A DNA stretch of 64,000 nucleotides from Litorilinea aerophila (GCF_006569185.2 NZ_VIGC02000023.1:1-64000); one strand, 5' to 3'; positions 1 through 8,786 are shown, counted from the stretch's first letter. Made by a program: numbers and translations. The notes: generated by a model from the sequence alone, not told the origin.

Positions 1-66
1 CAGGACGGTGCTCTTGCCGGTGGCAATGTTACCGGTCAGGCCGATGATCAGCGATGTGGCAGACAT
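1..66 (-). CDS. coaE: Dephospho-CoA kinase, N-terminal 22 residues only (gene cut by window edge)
   Basis: CoaE phosphorylates dephospho-CoA, the last step of coenzyme A synthesis, in the cytosol. Only the first 22 codons are inside the window. They read in frame to base 1 and give MSATSLIIGLTGNIATGKS followed by T-V-L. This is the CoaE N-terminal beta strand plus the P-loop GxxxxGKST (GNIATGKST), with the typical LTG-N/G-I start. The ATG is at 64-66 on the minus strand. A TATAAT with an extended -10 TG lies upstream at 216-224, and a repeat element (100-184) sits in the presumed leader. Many P-loop kinases begin similarly, so the identification rests on a short stretch. Confidence 0.75.
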   Translation of the reverse strand, partial: MSATSLIIGLTGNIATGKSTVL

Positions 67-99
67 GAATTGGGTCGCTTCGTCCTCGTACAGTCTGGC

Positions 100-184
100 G
101 TAAATACCACGGCAGAAATTCCGGGTGTCCTCTGGGCGCACTCCCTCTGGTGGAAACCATCGGCGAATTTCTGCCGGGATCTAC
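100..184 (-). repeat. MITE-like inverted-repeat element, copy A (85 bp)
   Basis: On the minus strand this copy reads from a GTAG-type end through a CCCGGCAGAAATTCGCCG-like arm to the opposite arm ending in ATTTAC at 100-105. The flank CAGTCTGGC next to the 100 end is shared with the two other copies at 37831-37903 and 47054-47126. It is about 12 bp longer than those copies and its GGGAT-CTAC end is more degenerate. It lies in the presumed coaE 5' leader. Confidence 0.7.
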
Positions 185-215
185 TCGTTTCTGGGTTTGG
201 TCCACACTGGCAGGG

Positions 216-224
216 ATTATACCA
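216..224 (-). promoter_or_regulatory. Extended -10 promoter for coaE
   Basis: Read on the minus strand the sequence is TGG-TATAAT, a perfect -10 hexamer with an extended-10 TG one base upstream. An A-tract precedes it. No good -35 hexamer is present at 16-18 bp, which is usual for extended -10 promoters. The transcript would carry a leader of about 140 nt containing repeat copy A. Confidence 0.6.
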
Positions 225-248
225 CTTTTTTTCGATTTTCCGATCATG

Positions 249-277
249 TTGACAAATGTGGGCGCGTTTTCTATACT
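249..277 (+). promoter_or_regulatory. Sigma-70 type promoter for the lipoprotein gene at 472
   Basis: TTGACA at 249-254 and TATACT at 272-277 are separated by 17 bp, a near-consensus housekeeping promoter. Transcription would start near 284 and leave a leader of about 190 nt before the ATG at 472. I recognise no riboswitch in that leader. It is divergent from the coaE promoter at 216-224. Confidence 0.75.
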
Positions 278-471
278 TGCGGATGTTGGCTGTTTACATC
301 ACCTTTGCCCGGCCTGGTCCGGGTCCACAGCGCCCATCTCAGCAGGACAAACTCGTCCCGCGGGAGGGCCACCCCATCCAACCACTGCAGTTGTCTGAGA
401 GAGTCATGCGCCAGGTTGTCGTAGTCGACCTTACGTTGAAGCATATTTGAAATGGCACAAGGAGAGAATCC

Positions 472-1875
472 ATGCGCAAAGGAACGTCCTTATTGGTCAC
501 CATGTTGCTCCTCCTCAGCCTGATCCTGGCGGCGTGTGGTGGCGGCGCGGAGCCGACGCCGACGCCCACCACGGCCCCGGCGGCGGAACCCACCCCCACC
601 GAGGCCCCGGCTGAGGCCGCGCCGACCGAGGAACCCACCCCCGCGGAGGAGGCTACCCCGGAAGAAGCGGCGACTGAAGAGGCGCCCGCCGAGGAGGCGG
701 CGGCCGAGATCTTTGCCGCCCAGCCGGTGAAGATCGGCGTCCTGATTCCCCTCACCGGTGCGCTGGCCGAGTTTGGCCCGGCCTTCCAGAATGCGGCCGA
801 GCTGGCCCGCAAGCACCTGGCCGAGGCCGGCTATGAGATTGAGCTGGTCTTCGCCGATACGGAAACCGCGCCCCAGCCCGCGGTGGATGTGGCCAACCAG
901 CTGGTCAGCGAAGGGGTCCACGCCCTGATCGGCGCGGCCGGCAGCGGCCAGTCCCAGGCTGTGGCAGAGTCGGTGGCGGTGCCCAACCAGATCCCCCAGA
1001 TCTCCTACGCCTCCACCTCGCCCCTGTTGACCAGCCTGAACGACAACGACTTCTTCTTCCGCACCGTCCCGTCGGACGCCCTCCAGGGGCCGGTGTTGGC
1101 CGAGGTGGCCTCCGCCCTGGGCTATGAGACGGTCTCCATCTTCTACATCGACAACGCCTACGGCCAGGGGCTGGCTGAATCCTTCAGCAACAGCTTCAGC
1201 GGCACGGTGGCCGCCTCTGTGCCCATCGCCGAGGAAGCGCCCAGCTACCAGGCGGAGCTGAGCCAGGCCGCGTCCGATGAGGCCCAGGCCCTGGTGGCCA
1301 TCAGCTACCCGCGGCAGGCCGTCATCTACCTGCGGGAAGCCATCGAAGGCGGTTACTTCGATACCTTCCTCTTCGTGGATGGCACCAAGTCGGACAAGGA
1401 TATTCCCGAGGCAGTGGGCGCGGAGGCCATTGAAGGCATGTACGGCACCGCCCCTGGTTCGGTGGAATCCGATTCCCTGACCGTCTTCAACCAGGCCTAT
1501 GAGGCTGAGTACGGCGAAGTCCCGCCCCTGCCCTTCATGACCAACGTCTATGACGGTGTGGTGATTGCCTCGCTGGCCGCCTTTGAGGCTCAGGTGGCCG
1601 GGGAAGAGCTGTCCGGCGTGGCCGTGCGGGATCACCTGCGCAGCGTGGCCGGCCCCGAGGGAGAAGTGGTGGGCGCCGGTGTGGATGGGCTGCGCCGGGC
1701 CCTGGAACTGCTGAGCGCTGGCGAGGACATCAACTACGAAGGCGCGGCCGGCTCCCAGGACTTCGACGAGAACGGCGATGTGGCCACGCCCATCGAGATC
1801 TGGCGCTACGAGAATGGCCGCCCGGTGACGGTTCAGTTGGTGAATCCGGGTGAACCCATCAGCCTGGAGCAGTAG
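472..1875 (+). CDS. Liv-type ABC transporter substrate-binding lipoprotein
   Basis: This is an exported, lipid-anchored binding protein of periplasmic binding protein type 1 (branched-chain amino acid/amide, LivK-like). Residues 1-21 form a signal peptide ending in a lipobox (L-I-L-A-A-C) with the lipidated Cys22. Residues 26-80 are a Pro/Thr/Glu/Ala-rich spacer. The binding domain starts at about residue 83 (PVKIGVLIPLTG) and contains the family's SGQSQAVAE, PQISYASTSP and DNAYGQG segments. The length of 467 aa is slightly above the family norm because of the linker. AAGGAG lies 7 bp before the ATG. No permease or ATPase genes (livHMGF) are nearby, so the ligand is unknown and it may feed a distant transporter or act as a sensor. 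Confidence 0.88.
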   Translation: MRKGTSLLVTMLLLLSLILAACGGGAEPTPTPTTAPAAEPTPTEAPAEAAPTEEPTPAEEATPEEAATEEAPAEEAAAEIFAAQPVKIGVLIPLTGALAEFGPAFQNAAELARKHLAEAGYEIELVFADTETAPQPAVDVANQLVSEGVHALIGAAGSGQSQAVAESVAVPNQIPQISYASTSPLLTSLNDNDFFFRTVPSDALQGPVLAEVASALGYETVSIFYIDNAYGQGLAESFSNSFSGTVAASVPIAEEAPSYQAELSQAASDEAQALVAISYPRQAVIYLREAIEGGYFDTFLFVDGTKSDKDIPEAVGAEAIEGMYGTAPGSVESDSLTVFNQAYEAEYGEVPPLPFMTNVYDGVVIASLAAFEAQVAGEELSGVAVRDHLRSVAGPEGEVVGAGVDGLRRALELLSAGEDINYEGAAGSQDFDENGDVATPIEIWRYENGRPVTVQLVNPGEPISLEQ

Positions 1876-1915
1876 GCCGGTCACTTCCATTCAATCGACG
1901 AACCATCTTTGCCAG

Positions 1916-1944
1916 CAAGGGCGGAGGCCAGGCCTCCGCCCTTG
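1916..1944 (+). terminator. Strong hairpin after the lipoprotein gene
   Basis: A perfect 12-bp inverted repeat, CAAGGGCGGAGG with CCTCCGCCCTTG, surrounds a 5-base loop 41 bp after the stop codon. Only a short T-rich stretch follows, so this is a likely but not textbook intrinsic terminator. Confidence 0.6.
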
Positions 1945-1957
1945 TGCTTGGAGGTGA

Positions 1958-2009
1958 AACGCGCTTGTGGTGTGCCAGCCGATGATTGAAATCATCGGTC
2001 CAAGGCCGG
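1958..2009. repeat. 52-bp dispersed hairpin repeat, copy 1
   Basis: This copy shares about 45 of 52 positions with 15325-15376. The core is a perfect inverted repeat CCGATGAT-N4-ATCATCGG, flanked by AACGCGCTTG on the left and a CCAAGGCCGG-type end on the right. It ends one base before the stop codon of the convergent SDR gene. Confidence 0.65.
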
Positions 2010-2010
2010 T

Positions 2011-3507
2011 TTATCCCTGGCGTGAAACCTCTTCCGCCGGGGTGGCCGGCTGGGCCAGGCTCTGGATCAGGCCCGAAAAGATGAAGGCATGGGCCGGGTA
2101 GAGGCCGTACCAGTAGAGCAGGCCGGGCAGACCCTTGGGCGCGAAGAAGGCCGTCTGTACCAGCCGCGTCCTCCCGGGGCCCAGGGGCTCCAGGTCGAAC
2201 TGGAGCCACGCCTGGCCGGGGAGGCGCATCTCTGCCCGCAGGCGCAGGCGACGGTCTGGCTCCAACACTTCCACCCGCCAGAAATCCACCGTATCCCCCA
2301 CCCGCACGGCTTGCGGATCTCGTCGGCCCCGGCGTAGACCCACCCCACCCACCAGTCGATCCAATGCTCCCCGCAGCCGCCAGGCCCAGTTCCAATAGGC
2401 CCACCCCCGTTCGCCGCCCAGCCCTGTGATGCGGCGAAAGAGCAGCGCCGGCGGCAGGTCCACATCCAGTTGGCGGCGCTCCACGATCATCCCCTCCTGC
2501 ATGGTGAGCAGCACCGGGGGCGGTGTGGCCCGGCTGCTGGCCAGGGCATCGCTCCAGCGGCTTTCGATGTCCCCGGCCTGGAGGCGGGCCAGGGCCCGGC
2601 GGATGGCCTCCCGGTAGGTCATGGGCTGGATCTGGGGGAACAGGCGCCGGGCCCTGTCATCCCGGACCACCACCTCGTTGCGCAGCCCCTCGATCAGGGG
2701 GCGCGCCACCGCCGCGCTGATGGGGGTCATCCAGTGGACCCAGTAGGCGGAGAGGCGGGGGGTGAGGACAGGGACCGGGATGATGAGGCGGCGCAGGCCC
2801 CGCTCTTCCGCATATTGGCGCATCATGTCCGCGTAGGTGAGCACATCCGCCCCGCCGATTTCCACCATCTGGCCCGTGCTGGCCGGGGTGGTGAGCGCAG
2901 CCACCAGGTAGGCCAGGACGTCCCGCACGGCGATAGGCTGGATGCGGGTGTAGACCCAGCGGGGTGCGATCATCACCGGCAGGCGTTCGGTCAGGTTGCG
3001 GATCATTTCAAAGGAGATGCTGCCGGAACCCACGATGATGGCGGCGCGGAATTCGGTCACCGGAAGGCCCGACGCCCGCAACGCATCCCCCGTCTCCTGG
3101 CGGGAGCGCAGATGCCGGGAGAGGTCGGCCCTTGGGTCGCCCAGTCCGCCCAGGTAGATGAGGCGCTGGACGCCGGCCCGGCGGGCCGTTTCGCCAAAGT
3201 GTCGGGCCGCTTCCAGATCCCGCTGGTGAAAGTCATCGCCGCCGGCCAGGCTGTGGATCAGGTAGTAGGCGGTGTGGACTCCCGCCAGGGCTGTGGGCAG
3301 CGTCTCCGGCTTCAGCACGTCCCCTTCCACCAGCTCCACCTGACGACTCCAGGGGCGCCCCTGGAGCCGTCCCATCTCTCGCCCCATGGCCCGCACGGTG
3401 TAACCCGCTTCCAGCAACCGGGGGATCAGGCGACTCCCGATGTAACCCGTGGCGCCGGTCACCAGCACCCGGTTTTTGCCGTCGCTTCCGTGGGGCCCTG
3501 CCTCCAT
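2011..3507 (-). CDS. SDR/NAD(P)-binding epimerase-like protein with C-terminal DUF2867
   Basis: The N-terminal half is an atypical short-chain dehydrogenase/NmrA-like Rossmann domain, beginning RVLVTGATGYIGSRL with the dinucleotide-binding GATGYIG. The C-terminal third (about residues 335-490) matches the DUF2867 domain often fused to such oxidoreductases, with LLFRRITGLGGERGWAYW and FWRVEVLEPDRRLRLRAEM. The substrate is unknown and the protein is probably cytosolic. The start at 3507 was chosen because GAGG lies 5 bp upstream; an in-frame ATG at 3522 would add five residues but has a poorer ribosome site. A TTGATA-N18-TACAAT promoter lies at 3568-3597. The gene is convergent with the lipoprotein gene. 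Confidence 0.85.
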   Translation of the reverse strand: MEAGPHGSDGKNRVLVTGATGYIGSRLIPRLLEAGYTVRAMGREMGRLQGRPWSRQVELVEGDVLKPETLPTALAGVHTAYYLIHSLAGGDDFHQRDLEAARHFGETARRAGVQRLIYLGGLGDPRADLSRHLRSRQETGDALRASGLPVTEFRAAIIVGSGSISFEMIRNLTERLPVMIAPRWVYTRIQPIAVRDVLAYLVAALTTPASTGQMVEIGGADVLTYADMMRQYAEERGLRRLIIPVPVLTPRLSAYWVHWMTPISAAVARPLIEGLRNEVVVRDDRARRLFPQIQPMTYREAIRRALARLQAGDIESRWSDALASSRATPPPVLLTMQEGMIVERRQLDVDLPPALLFRRITGLGGERGWAYWNWAWRLRGALDRLVGGVGLRRGRRDPQAVRVGDTVDFWRVEVLEPDRRLRLRAEMRLPGQAWLQFDLEPLGPGRTRLVQTAFFAPKGLPGLLYWYGLYPAHAFIFSGLIQSLAQPATPAEEVSRQG

Positions 3508-3567
3508 GGTTTCCTCTTTCATCTCGTTTCACTCGATTGCTTTGTCCAGGTTGTGTCCATATTTTCT

Positions 3568-3597
3568 ATTGTATCACATTATGGGAGGGGGTATCAA
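3568..3597 (-). promoter_or_regulatory. Promoter for the SDR/DUF2867 gene
   Basis: On the minus strand TTGATA (3592-3597) and TACAAT (3568-3573) are separated by 18 bp, about 60 bp upstream of the start codon. Both hexamers match the sigma-70 consensus at five of six positions. Confidence 0.6.
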
Positions 3598-3775
3598 CCG
3601 GATAAAACGGAGGGATTGGAATATTTGTAACATTTTTGCACAGTATTTGTCTGGTATGGTTAGAGCATGCTGGGGAGTTCAAGCCACCTTCGCACATTGA
3701 ACCACAAATTCCCTGGGCCAGTTGCTTTGAGACCGTTCTACAAACCACTATGCAAAACCCAAAGGAGTCAGAACC

Positions 3776-4768
3776 ATGAAAGGATTTACCCTTCTTGCCC
3801 TGAGTCTGGTCGCCCTTCTGGTGGTGGCCTGCGCACCGGTCGCGCCACCAGCCACGCCTATGGCCCCTGCGGAGACACCCGCTGCTGAGGAGTCGGTGGA
3901 GCTGGCGGATATTGTGGACACGGCGATGGCGGCGGGGAACTTCACCACCCTGGCGGCGGCCCTGGATGCGGCGGGGCTGGTGGAGACGCTGAAGGGCGAG
4001 GGGCCGTTCACGGTCTTTGCGCCCACGGATGAGGCCTTTGCAGCGCTACCCGAGGGGACGGTGGAATCGCTGTTGGCGGACCCGTCGGGGGCGTTGACGG
4101 AGGTGCTGCTCTACCACGTGGTGTCGGGCAAGGTGATGGCGTCGGACGTGGTGGGTCTGGATGGCCAGCAGGTGGAGACGGTGGGCGGTGCGCCCATCAC
4201 GGTGAGCGTCTCTGACGGGACGGTGATGATCAACGACGCCACGGTGATTGCAGCCGACGTGGAGGCCAGCAACGGCGTCATCCACGTCATCGACAAGGTC
4301 CTCCTCCCCCCGACGGAGGAGGCCATGCCGGAGAAGACAGGGCCGGAGATGGCGGATATCGTGGACACGGCGGTGGCGGCGGGGAACTTCACCACCCTGG
4401 TCACGGCCCTGCAGGCAGCCGGGCTGGTGGATACCCTGAAAGGTGAAGGTCCCTTCACGGTCTTTGCTCCCACGGATGAGGCTTTCGCCGCCCTGCCCGA
4501 GGGGACGGTGGAGTCGCTGCTGGCAGACCCCTCGGGTGCCCTGACCCAGGTGCTGCTCTACCACGTGGTGTCGGGCAAGGTGATGGCGGCGGACGCCATG
4601 GCTCTGGACGGCCAGCAGGTGGAGACGGTGAGCGGTGCGCCCATCACGGTGAGCGTGTCCGACGGCAAGGTTATGATCAACGATGCCACCGTGATCGCTG
4701 CCGACATCGAGGCCAGCAACGGCGTCATCCACGCCATCGACAAGGTCCTCCTGCCACCCACTGAATAA
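3776..4768 (+). CDS. Lipoprotein with two tandem fasciclin (FAS1) domains
   Basis: Residues 1-18 form a signal peptide with a lipobox (V-V-A-C) and Cys19. After a short Ala/Pro linker there are two FAS1 domains at about residues 42-178 and 191-329. Each carries the FAS1 H1 motif ([17 protein letters not shown]) and H2-type motif ([24 protein letters not shown]). FAS1 proteins usually mediate adhesion at the cell surface. The two halves are an in-frame duplication with a 447-bp period and very similar DNA. The second domain ends at Pro-Pro-Thr-Glu, two residues after the point where the first domain's linker begins. AAAGGAG precedes the ATG. The gene is monocistronic and is followed by a hairpin at 4804-4833. 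Confidence 0.9.
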   Translation: MKGFTLLALSLVALLVVACAPVAPPATPMAPAETPAAEESVELADIVDTAMAAGNFTTLAAALDAAGLVETLKGEGPFTVFAPTDEAFAALPEGTVESLLADPSGALTEVLLYHVVSGKVMASDVVGLDGQQVETVGGAPITVSVSDGTVMINDATVIAADVEASNGVIHVIDKVLLPPTEEAMPEKTGPEMADIVDTAVAAGNFTTLVTALQAAGLVDTLKGEGPFTVFAPTDEAFAALPEGTVESLLADPSGALTQVLLYHVVSGKVMAADAMALDGQQVETVSGAPITVSVSDGKVMINDATVIAADIEASNGVIHAIDKVLLPPTE

Positions 4769-4803
4769 AGAAACCAGCAGACAATACTTCTCTCCTGAAG
4801 AAG

Positions 4804-4833
4804 TCGGGGCCGGGCGTTGACGCCCGGCCCCGA
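4804..4833 (+). terminator. Perfect 13-bp hairpin after the fasciclin gene
   Basis: TCGGGGCCGGGCG, loop TTGA, CGCCCGGCCCCGA. It lies 35 bp after the stop codon. There is no U-tract, so it may terminate weakly or mainly protect the 3' end. Confidence 0.55.
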
Positions 4834-4976
4834 TGCATTGGTGGGCGAGGGGCGAGTAGCCCAGTTCCCCTTCTGGGTTTCCACTGCTTGCTTCTCTGTT
4901 GTACACTGCCTGTGCCTGGCCCCCGGCCCTTTGACCGCCATCTGCAAACCACCCATCGCCCTGGGAGTCTGTCACC

Positions 4977-6413
4977 ATGAACTTCCATATCCAGCTGACC
5001 CGCCACCTGACGCCGGCCGATCAGGCGGCCGGCCCCTACGTGTATCTGCCCTTTCGGCTGCCCCAGCCGGCCCGCCGCCTCCACGTGGCCTATCGCTACT
5101 CCGCGGCCATCTCCTCGGACCAGGTCCACGGCGGCAACGTCATCGATATCGGCCTGTTCGATCCCCGGGGACACGACTTTCCCGGCGGGGCCGGCTTCCG
5201 GGGCTGGAGCGGCTCGGCCCGCCAGGAGTTCACCATCGGCCTGGAGGAGGCCACGCCGGGCTACCTGCCCGGCCCCCTGCCGCCGGGGGAATACCAGATC
5301 ATCCTGGGCCTCTACCGCATCTGGGAGGCCGGCGCCCACGTGGACGTCCACGTTCAGGCCGAACTGGACCCCACCCTGGACGCCACCGCCCCGGCTCCGC
5401 CATCACTGGCGCCCCGTCGCCTCCCGCCCCTGCCGGCCCCCACGTGGCTGCGGGGCGACCTGCAGAGCCACACGGTCCACAGCGATGCCCGGGGCACCCT
5501 GGAGCAACTGGTGGCCAGGGCCCGGGATCTGGGGCTGGACTTCCTGGCCATCACCGACCACAACACCGTCAGCCACCACCCTTTCCTCCCGACCCTGGCG
5601 GACGAGCGCCTGATCCTGATCCCTGGTCAGGAGGTGACCACCTACCGGGGGCACATGAACGTCTGGGGGACGAGCCGCTGGTGCGACTTTCGCTGCCGCA
5701 CCGACCAGGAGATGGCGGCCGTGATCCGGCTGGCCCATGCCCACGGCGGTGTCTGTTCCATCAACCACCCCAAAACAGGCGGCCCTCCCTGGGAATACAG
5801 CACCGATCTGCCCGTGCAGGCCATGGAGGTCTGGCAGGGGCCCTGGCCCCACCACAATGCCGAAAGCCTGGCCTTGTGGGACCGTCTGCTGGCAGCCGGG
5901 CGTCGCCTCCCTGCGGTGGGCGGCAGTGACTACCACTGCCCGGCGGACAAAGAAACGAACTTCCTGCGCCTGGGCCAGCCCACCACCTGGGTCCAGGTGG
6001 ATGAGCCCGACGTGGCCGGCATCCTGTCCGCCATCGTGGCCGGGCGCAGTTGTATCAGCGCCACCCCGGACGGCCCCCGGCTGGATCTGCGGGGGGAGGC
6101 CGGCGGACAGGTGGCAGTCATGGGCCAGTCCCTGCCCGGGCAGGGTGGGGAGGCTCCCGTCCACTTCACGGTAGAAGTTTGGGGCGGGCAGGGGCGTACC
6201 CTGCGCTTGGTGGCCGACGGACGCCCGGCCCTGGAACAGCCCATCCGCCAGGAGCAGGCCATCGTGCACGCGTCCCTGCCTGTGGCTCGTTACATGCGCG
6301 CCGAAGTGGTGGGCGACATGGATCCGGCCCTGCTGCCGGTGGACGCGCCGCCGGTGGACCTGCGGGGATGGCGTTGGGCCCTCTCCAACCCCATCTACAT
6401 CACGGGGGCCTAA
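4977..6413 (+). CDS. CehA/McbA-type PHP-domain metallohydrolase
   Basis: This is a probable metal-dependent phosphoesterase or hydrolase of the PHP superfamily, cytosolic because there is no signal peptide. Residues 1-150 form a beta-rich N-terminal domain. The PHP core starts at residue 158 with RGDLQSHTVHSD (metal ligands H165, H168 and D170 region), followed by AITDHNT, a GQEVTT strand, an INHP motif and GGSDYHC. This is the expected order of metal-binding motifs. The 478-aa length fits CehA/McbA-like family members. The substrate cannot be predicted. GGGAG precedes the ATG. The gene stands alone between the fasciclin and Asp-box genes. Confidence 0.82.
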   Translation: MNFHIQLTRHLTPADQAAGPYVYLPFRLPQPARRLHVAYRYSAAISSDQVHGGNVIDIGLFDPRGHDFPGGAGFRGWSGSARQEFTIGLEEATPGYLPGPLPPGEYQIILGLYRIWEAGAHVDVHVQAELDPTLDATAPAPPSLAPRRLPPLPAPTWLRGDLQSHTVHSDARGTLEQLVARARDLGLDFLAITDHNTVSHHPFLPTLADERLILIPGQEVTTYRGHMNVWGTSRWCDFRCRTDQEMAAVIRLAHAHGGVCSINHPKTGGPPWEYSTDLPVQAMEVWQGPWPHHNAESLALWDRLLAAGRRLPAVGGSDYHCPADKETNFLRLGQPTTWVQVDEPDVAGILSAIVAGRSCISATPDGPRLDLRGEAGGQVAVMGQSLPGQGGEAPVHFTVEVWGGQGRTLRLVADGRPALEQPIRQEQAIVHASLPVARYMRAEVVGDMDPALLPVDAPPVDLRGWRWALSNPIYITGA

Positions 6414-6642
6414 CCTTGGAGGACAGAAGTGCAGGCACCCGGGAGGCGCTTTCCACCGAAGTGAGGCCATCGGTGCAGGTTGAGCCATTTTGAGCCGAAA
6501 AGACAGCCGTGACGGCAATCCCCTTGTCGTCCTGTGGGTAAAATGGAGGAGGAGACGCGTTAGGGCGGTTGGGACACTTCCCGCCGGCGCCAACAATTTT
6601 CTTCAAAGCATAGGCCAAAGCACAGTCCAGCGGAGGTGTACA

Positions 6643-8454
6643 ATGAAGTTGAATCGTTACATGGCTCTCCTGGTTCTATTCGTAGGTATGCTGTCTGTTG
6701 GCCTCATTCTGGCCCTCCACCAGGTTCGGGCGGCCCCTGCGCCAGGCGGCGCGACCCTCCTTCCGTCGGCAGAAGCCGCCATCCCAGCCCAGGCGCACTT
6801 CTGGACGGTGGATAACCAGGCAGAGTTCGCCCAGGGGGTACTGGACCGGGTCGCCCTGGAGCCTGCGGGCACGGCCCGGCTGGACCAGCTCTGGATGCCG
6901 GACGGGCGAGTCAGCGACGCCAATGTGACCGACTCTCGCTTCTCGCCCCGGGCCGTCTGGTACGAAGCGGATAGCCGCTGGCTGGTGGTGTGGGCAGATG
7001 AGCGCCAGGCCGATCACTCGCCGGATATCTTCCTGGCCAGCAGTGCCGACAACGGTCTCACCTGGTCTGCCGACATCCTCGTCCACGATAACTGTGATCC
7101 CAACGAATCCCCCTTTCCAGAATGTCCGGACCACTACAACCCGGACCTGGCTGTTCGCGCCGCCGACGATACCCTGTGGGTGGTCTGGCATCAGGTGGAG
7201 CCAGGTACCGGCGCAGACGAGGGCAATATCTACTACGCCTGGAGCCAGGACGGCGGCGACACCTGGCCAGAGGACCAGGTGGGGGTGGTGACTGACGGGC
7301 CGGGCCGGCAGCACTGGCCACGCCTGGCCACGGTGGATGGAACCCTCTACGCCATCTGGGAGGATGAGGCTGGCGACGCCGGCGACATCGTCATTGCCCG
7401 CTTCAACCCGGACACCGACAGCACCTGGAGCAGCCCCATCCCTGTGAGTGAGGGTCCTGCCGGTACCGAACAGTATGGCCCTGCGCTGGCGGCAGACGCG
7501 GACGGCAACCTCTATGCCATCTGGACCGACAATCGGGCCAACACCGAGAGCTACGGCCACGTCTTTTTCTCTCGCTGGCTTGCGGGCAGCACCTGGGCTG
7601 CCGGGAGTTGGAGCCCGGCCGTGCAGTTGAGCGACGAGGCGATGGACTGGGCCATTGCCTCGGATGTGGCCGTCGCGCCGGACGGCTCCATCTATGTGGC
7701 GTGGGCAGAGCGGGTGCCCACCGGTCCGGCCACCTACGATTTTCAAGTGGTGGTGGCCCGCAGCGGCGATCAGGGTGTTACGTGGAATTCCACGGTCGTT
7801 CACCGCCTGGTCAACCCAGGCCTTGGCTTCTACCAGGGGCCCTCCCTGGGCGTGGCCGCCCCGGATCGCATTCTGGTGGCCTGGCTCCACAGCCCGGATT
7901 CCCAGGTGGCCACCTCGGACGTGTTGGTGGCCACCAGCTACGACCAGGGCCAACACTGGAGCCTGCCCCGTCGCATCAACAGCCAGTCCACCGTGGACGT
8001 GGATAGCCTGCCGTCCCTGGCGGTGAACGAGGCCGGGCGGGCCGTGGTTGCCTGGCAGGACTTCCGCACCGGTTCTGGTCCCCAGATCTACGCCACAGCC
8101 TACCCGGGGAACCGGTACGCACCCCAGGGGAGCTACATGGGGATGGCCACGCCAGGTACCGCCGTCGTCTGGCAGACCCTGTCCTGGACCGCTACTGTGC
8201 CCGCGGGGACGGCGTTGAGGCTGGCCACCCGGGCCCAGATCAACGACGTGGCCGGTTGGACGCCCTGGGAGTTCCACAGCAGTTCGCCGGCGGCCCTCAC
8301 CTACCCGCCCGCAGAGGCACTCCAGGTCCGGGCTTTCTTTTCGTCCACCCTGGGGTTGGACACACCTGTGCTGGATAGCATCCAGGTGAGCTACGAGACG
8401 ATGGAGGCCACGTCCACGGAGATCTTTTTACCTTTGGTGACACGAGGTCCCTGA
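6643..8454 (+). CDS. Secreted Asp-box (sialidase-like) beta-propeller protein
   Basis: The protein is exported, with a signal peptide over residues 1-30 (hydrophobic core LLVLFVGMLSVGLILAL). The body contains at least four Asp-box/BNR repeats of the form S-x-D-x-G-x-x-W: SADNGLTW, SQDGGDTW, SGDQGVTW and SYDQGQHW. This gives a sialidase-type propeller, but the sialidase FRIP motif is not evident and hydrolase activity is not supported. The C-terminus is STEIFLPLVTRGP, one of four shared tails in this window. Start 6643 has GGAGGTG 4 bp upstream. The reading frame is open farther upstream, but no better start is present and the signal peptide begins here. Confidence 0.8.
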   Translation: MKLNRYMALLVLFVGMLSVGLILALHQVRAAPAPGGATLLPSAEAAIPAQAHFWTVDNQAEFAQGVLDRVALEPAGTARLDQLWMPDGRVSDANVTDSRFSPRAVWYEADSRWLVVWADERQADHSPDIFLASSADNGLTWSADILVHDNCDPNESPFPECPDHYNPDLAVRAADDTLWVVWHQVEPGTGADEGNIYYAWSQDGGDTWPEDQVGVVTDGPGRQHWPRLATVDGTLYAIWEDEAGDAGDIVIARFNPDTDSTWSSPIPVSEGPAGTEQYGPALAADADGNLYAIWTDNRANTESYGHVFFSRWLAGSTWAAGSWSPAVQLSDEAMDWAIASDVAVAPDGSIYVAWAERVPTGPATYDFQVVVARSGDQGVTWNSTVVHRLVNPGLGFYQGPSLGVAAPDRILVAWLHSPDSQVATSDVLVATSYDQGQHWSLPRRINSQSTVDVDSLPSLAVNEAGRAVVAWQDFRTGSGPQIYATAYPGNRYAPQGSYMGMATPGTAVVWQTLSWTATVPAGTALRLATRAQINDVAGWTPWEFHSSSPAALTYPPAEALQVRAFFSSTLGLDTPVLDSIQVSYETMEATSTEIFLPLVTRGP

Positions 8455-8606
8455 GCCAGACACTGAACCGGGCGCGTGGCTGGCGGAAAGGGCAGCCTTC
8501 ACCCATCCCAGGCCAAACTGGATTTGCGCTTTCTCGGCCAGTCGGTGTATCAAAATAGATGGATGTTCATGTCTGTCAGAGCATGTCAGTCAGGAGGTGA
8601 AAGAAT

Positions 8607-8786
8607 ATGGCCCATAACCGTGCGGAACGTTTTCGAGAGATCCGGCGGCGACGGCGCCGGAAGGAAAAACTCAAAAAACTGAAGGCCCGACTCGCCGAAG
8701 CCCGTAGCGAGTCGGAGCGGGCCCGGATCATTGAAAAGATCCGCCGCATCAGCCCCTTTTCCCCCATTCCGGAGAAGCGTGCCTGA
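8607..8786 (+). CDS. Small basic 59-aa protein (possible DUF6800-like)
   Basis: This short gene encodes 59 residues, MAHNRAERFREIRRR onward. A Lys/Arg-rich helix (residues 5-32) is followed by an acidic/basic amphipathic segment (RSESERARIIEKIRRI) and a Pro-rich end. GGAGGTG lies 7 bp upstream of the ATG and a very strong terminator follows 8 bp after the stop, so it is a well-bounded transcription unit. I recall small proteins of this shape annotated as DUF6800, but I cannot confirm family membership. The function is unknown; the charge suggests nucleic-acid or ribosome binding. Confidence 0.7.
   Translation: MAHNRAERFREIRRRRRRKEKLKKLKARLAEARSESERARIIEKIRRISPFSPIPEKRA

Larger units (their letters stand above)
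67..471. other. Divergent intergenic region coaE / lipoprotein
   Basis: This 405-bp gap holds repeat copy A (100-184), the minus-strand extended -10 for coaE (216-224), the plus-strand promoter (249-277) and an untranslated leader ending in an AAGGAG ribosome binding site at 459-464. I see no gene in it. Confidence 0.7.

Noticed and set aside
472-1875. Complete branched-chain amino acid ABC transporter
   Set aside because: Only the binding lipoprotein is present; neighbours are unrelated.
490-1890. Long minus-strand open frame of 466 codons opposite the Liv-type lipoprotein gene
   Set aside because: Composition is low-complexity Gly/Arg/His-rich with no ribosome site or domain; it is a shadow of GC-rich coding sequence on the other strand.
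6643-8454. True sialidase
   Set aside because: Asp-box repeats are present but I find no FRIP motif or clear catalytic Arg triad; propeller fold is supported, enzyme activity is not.
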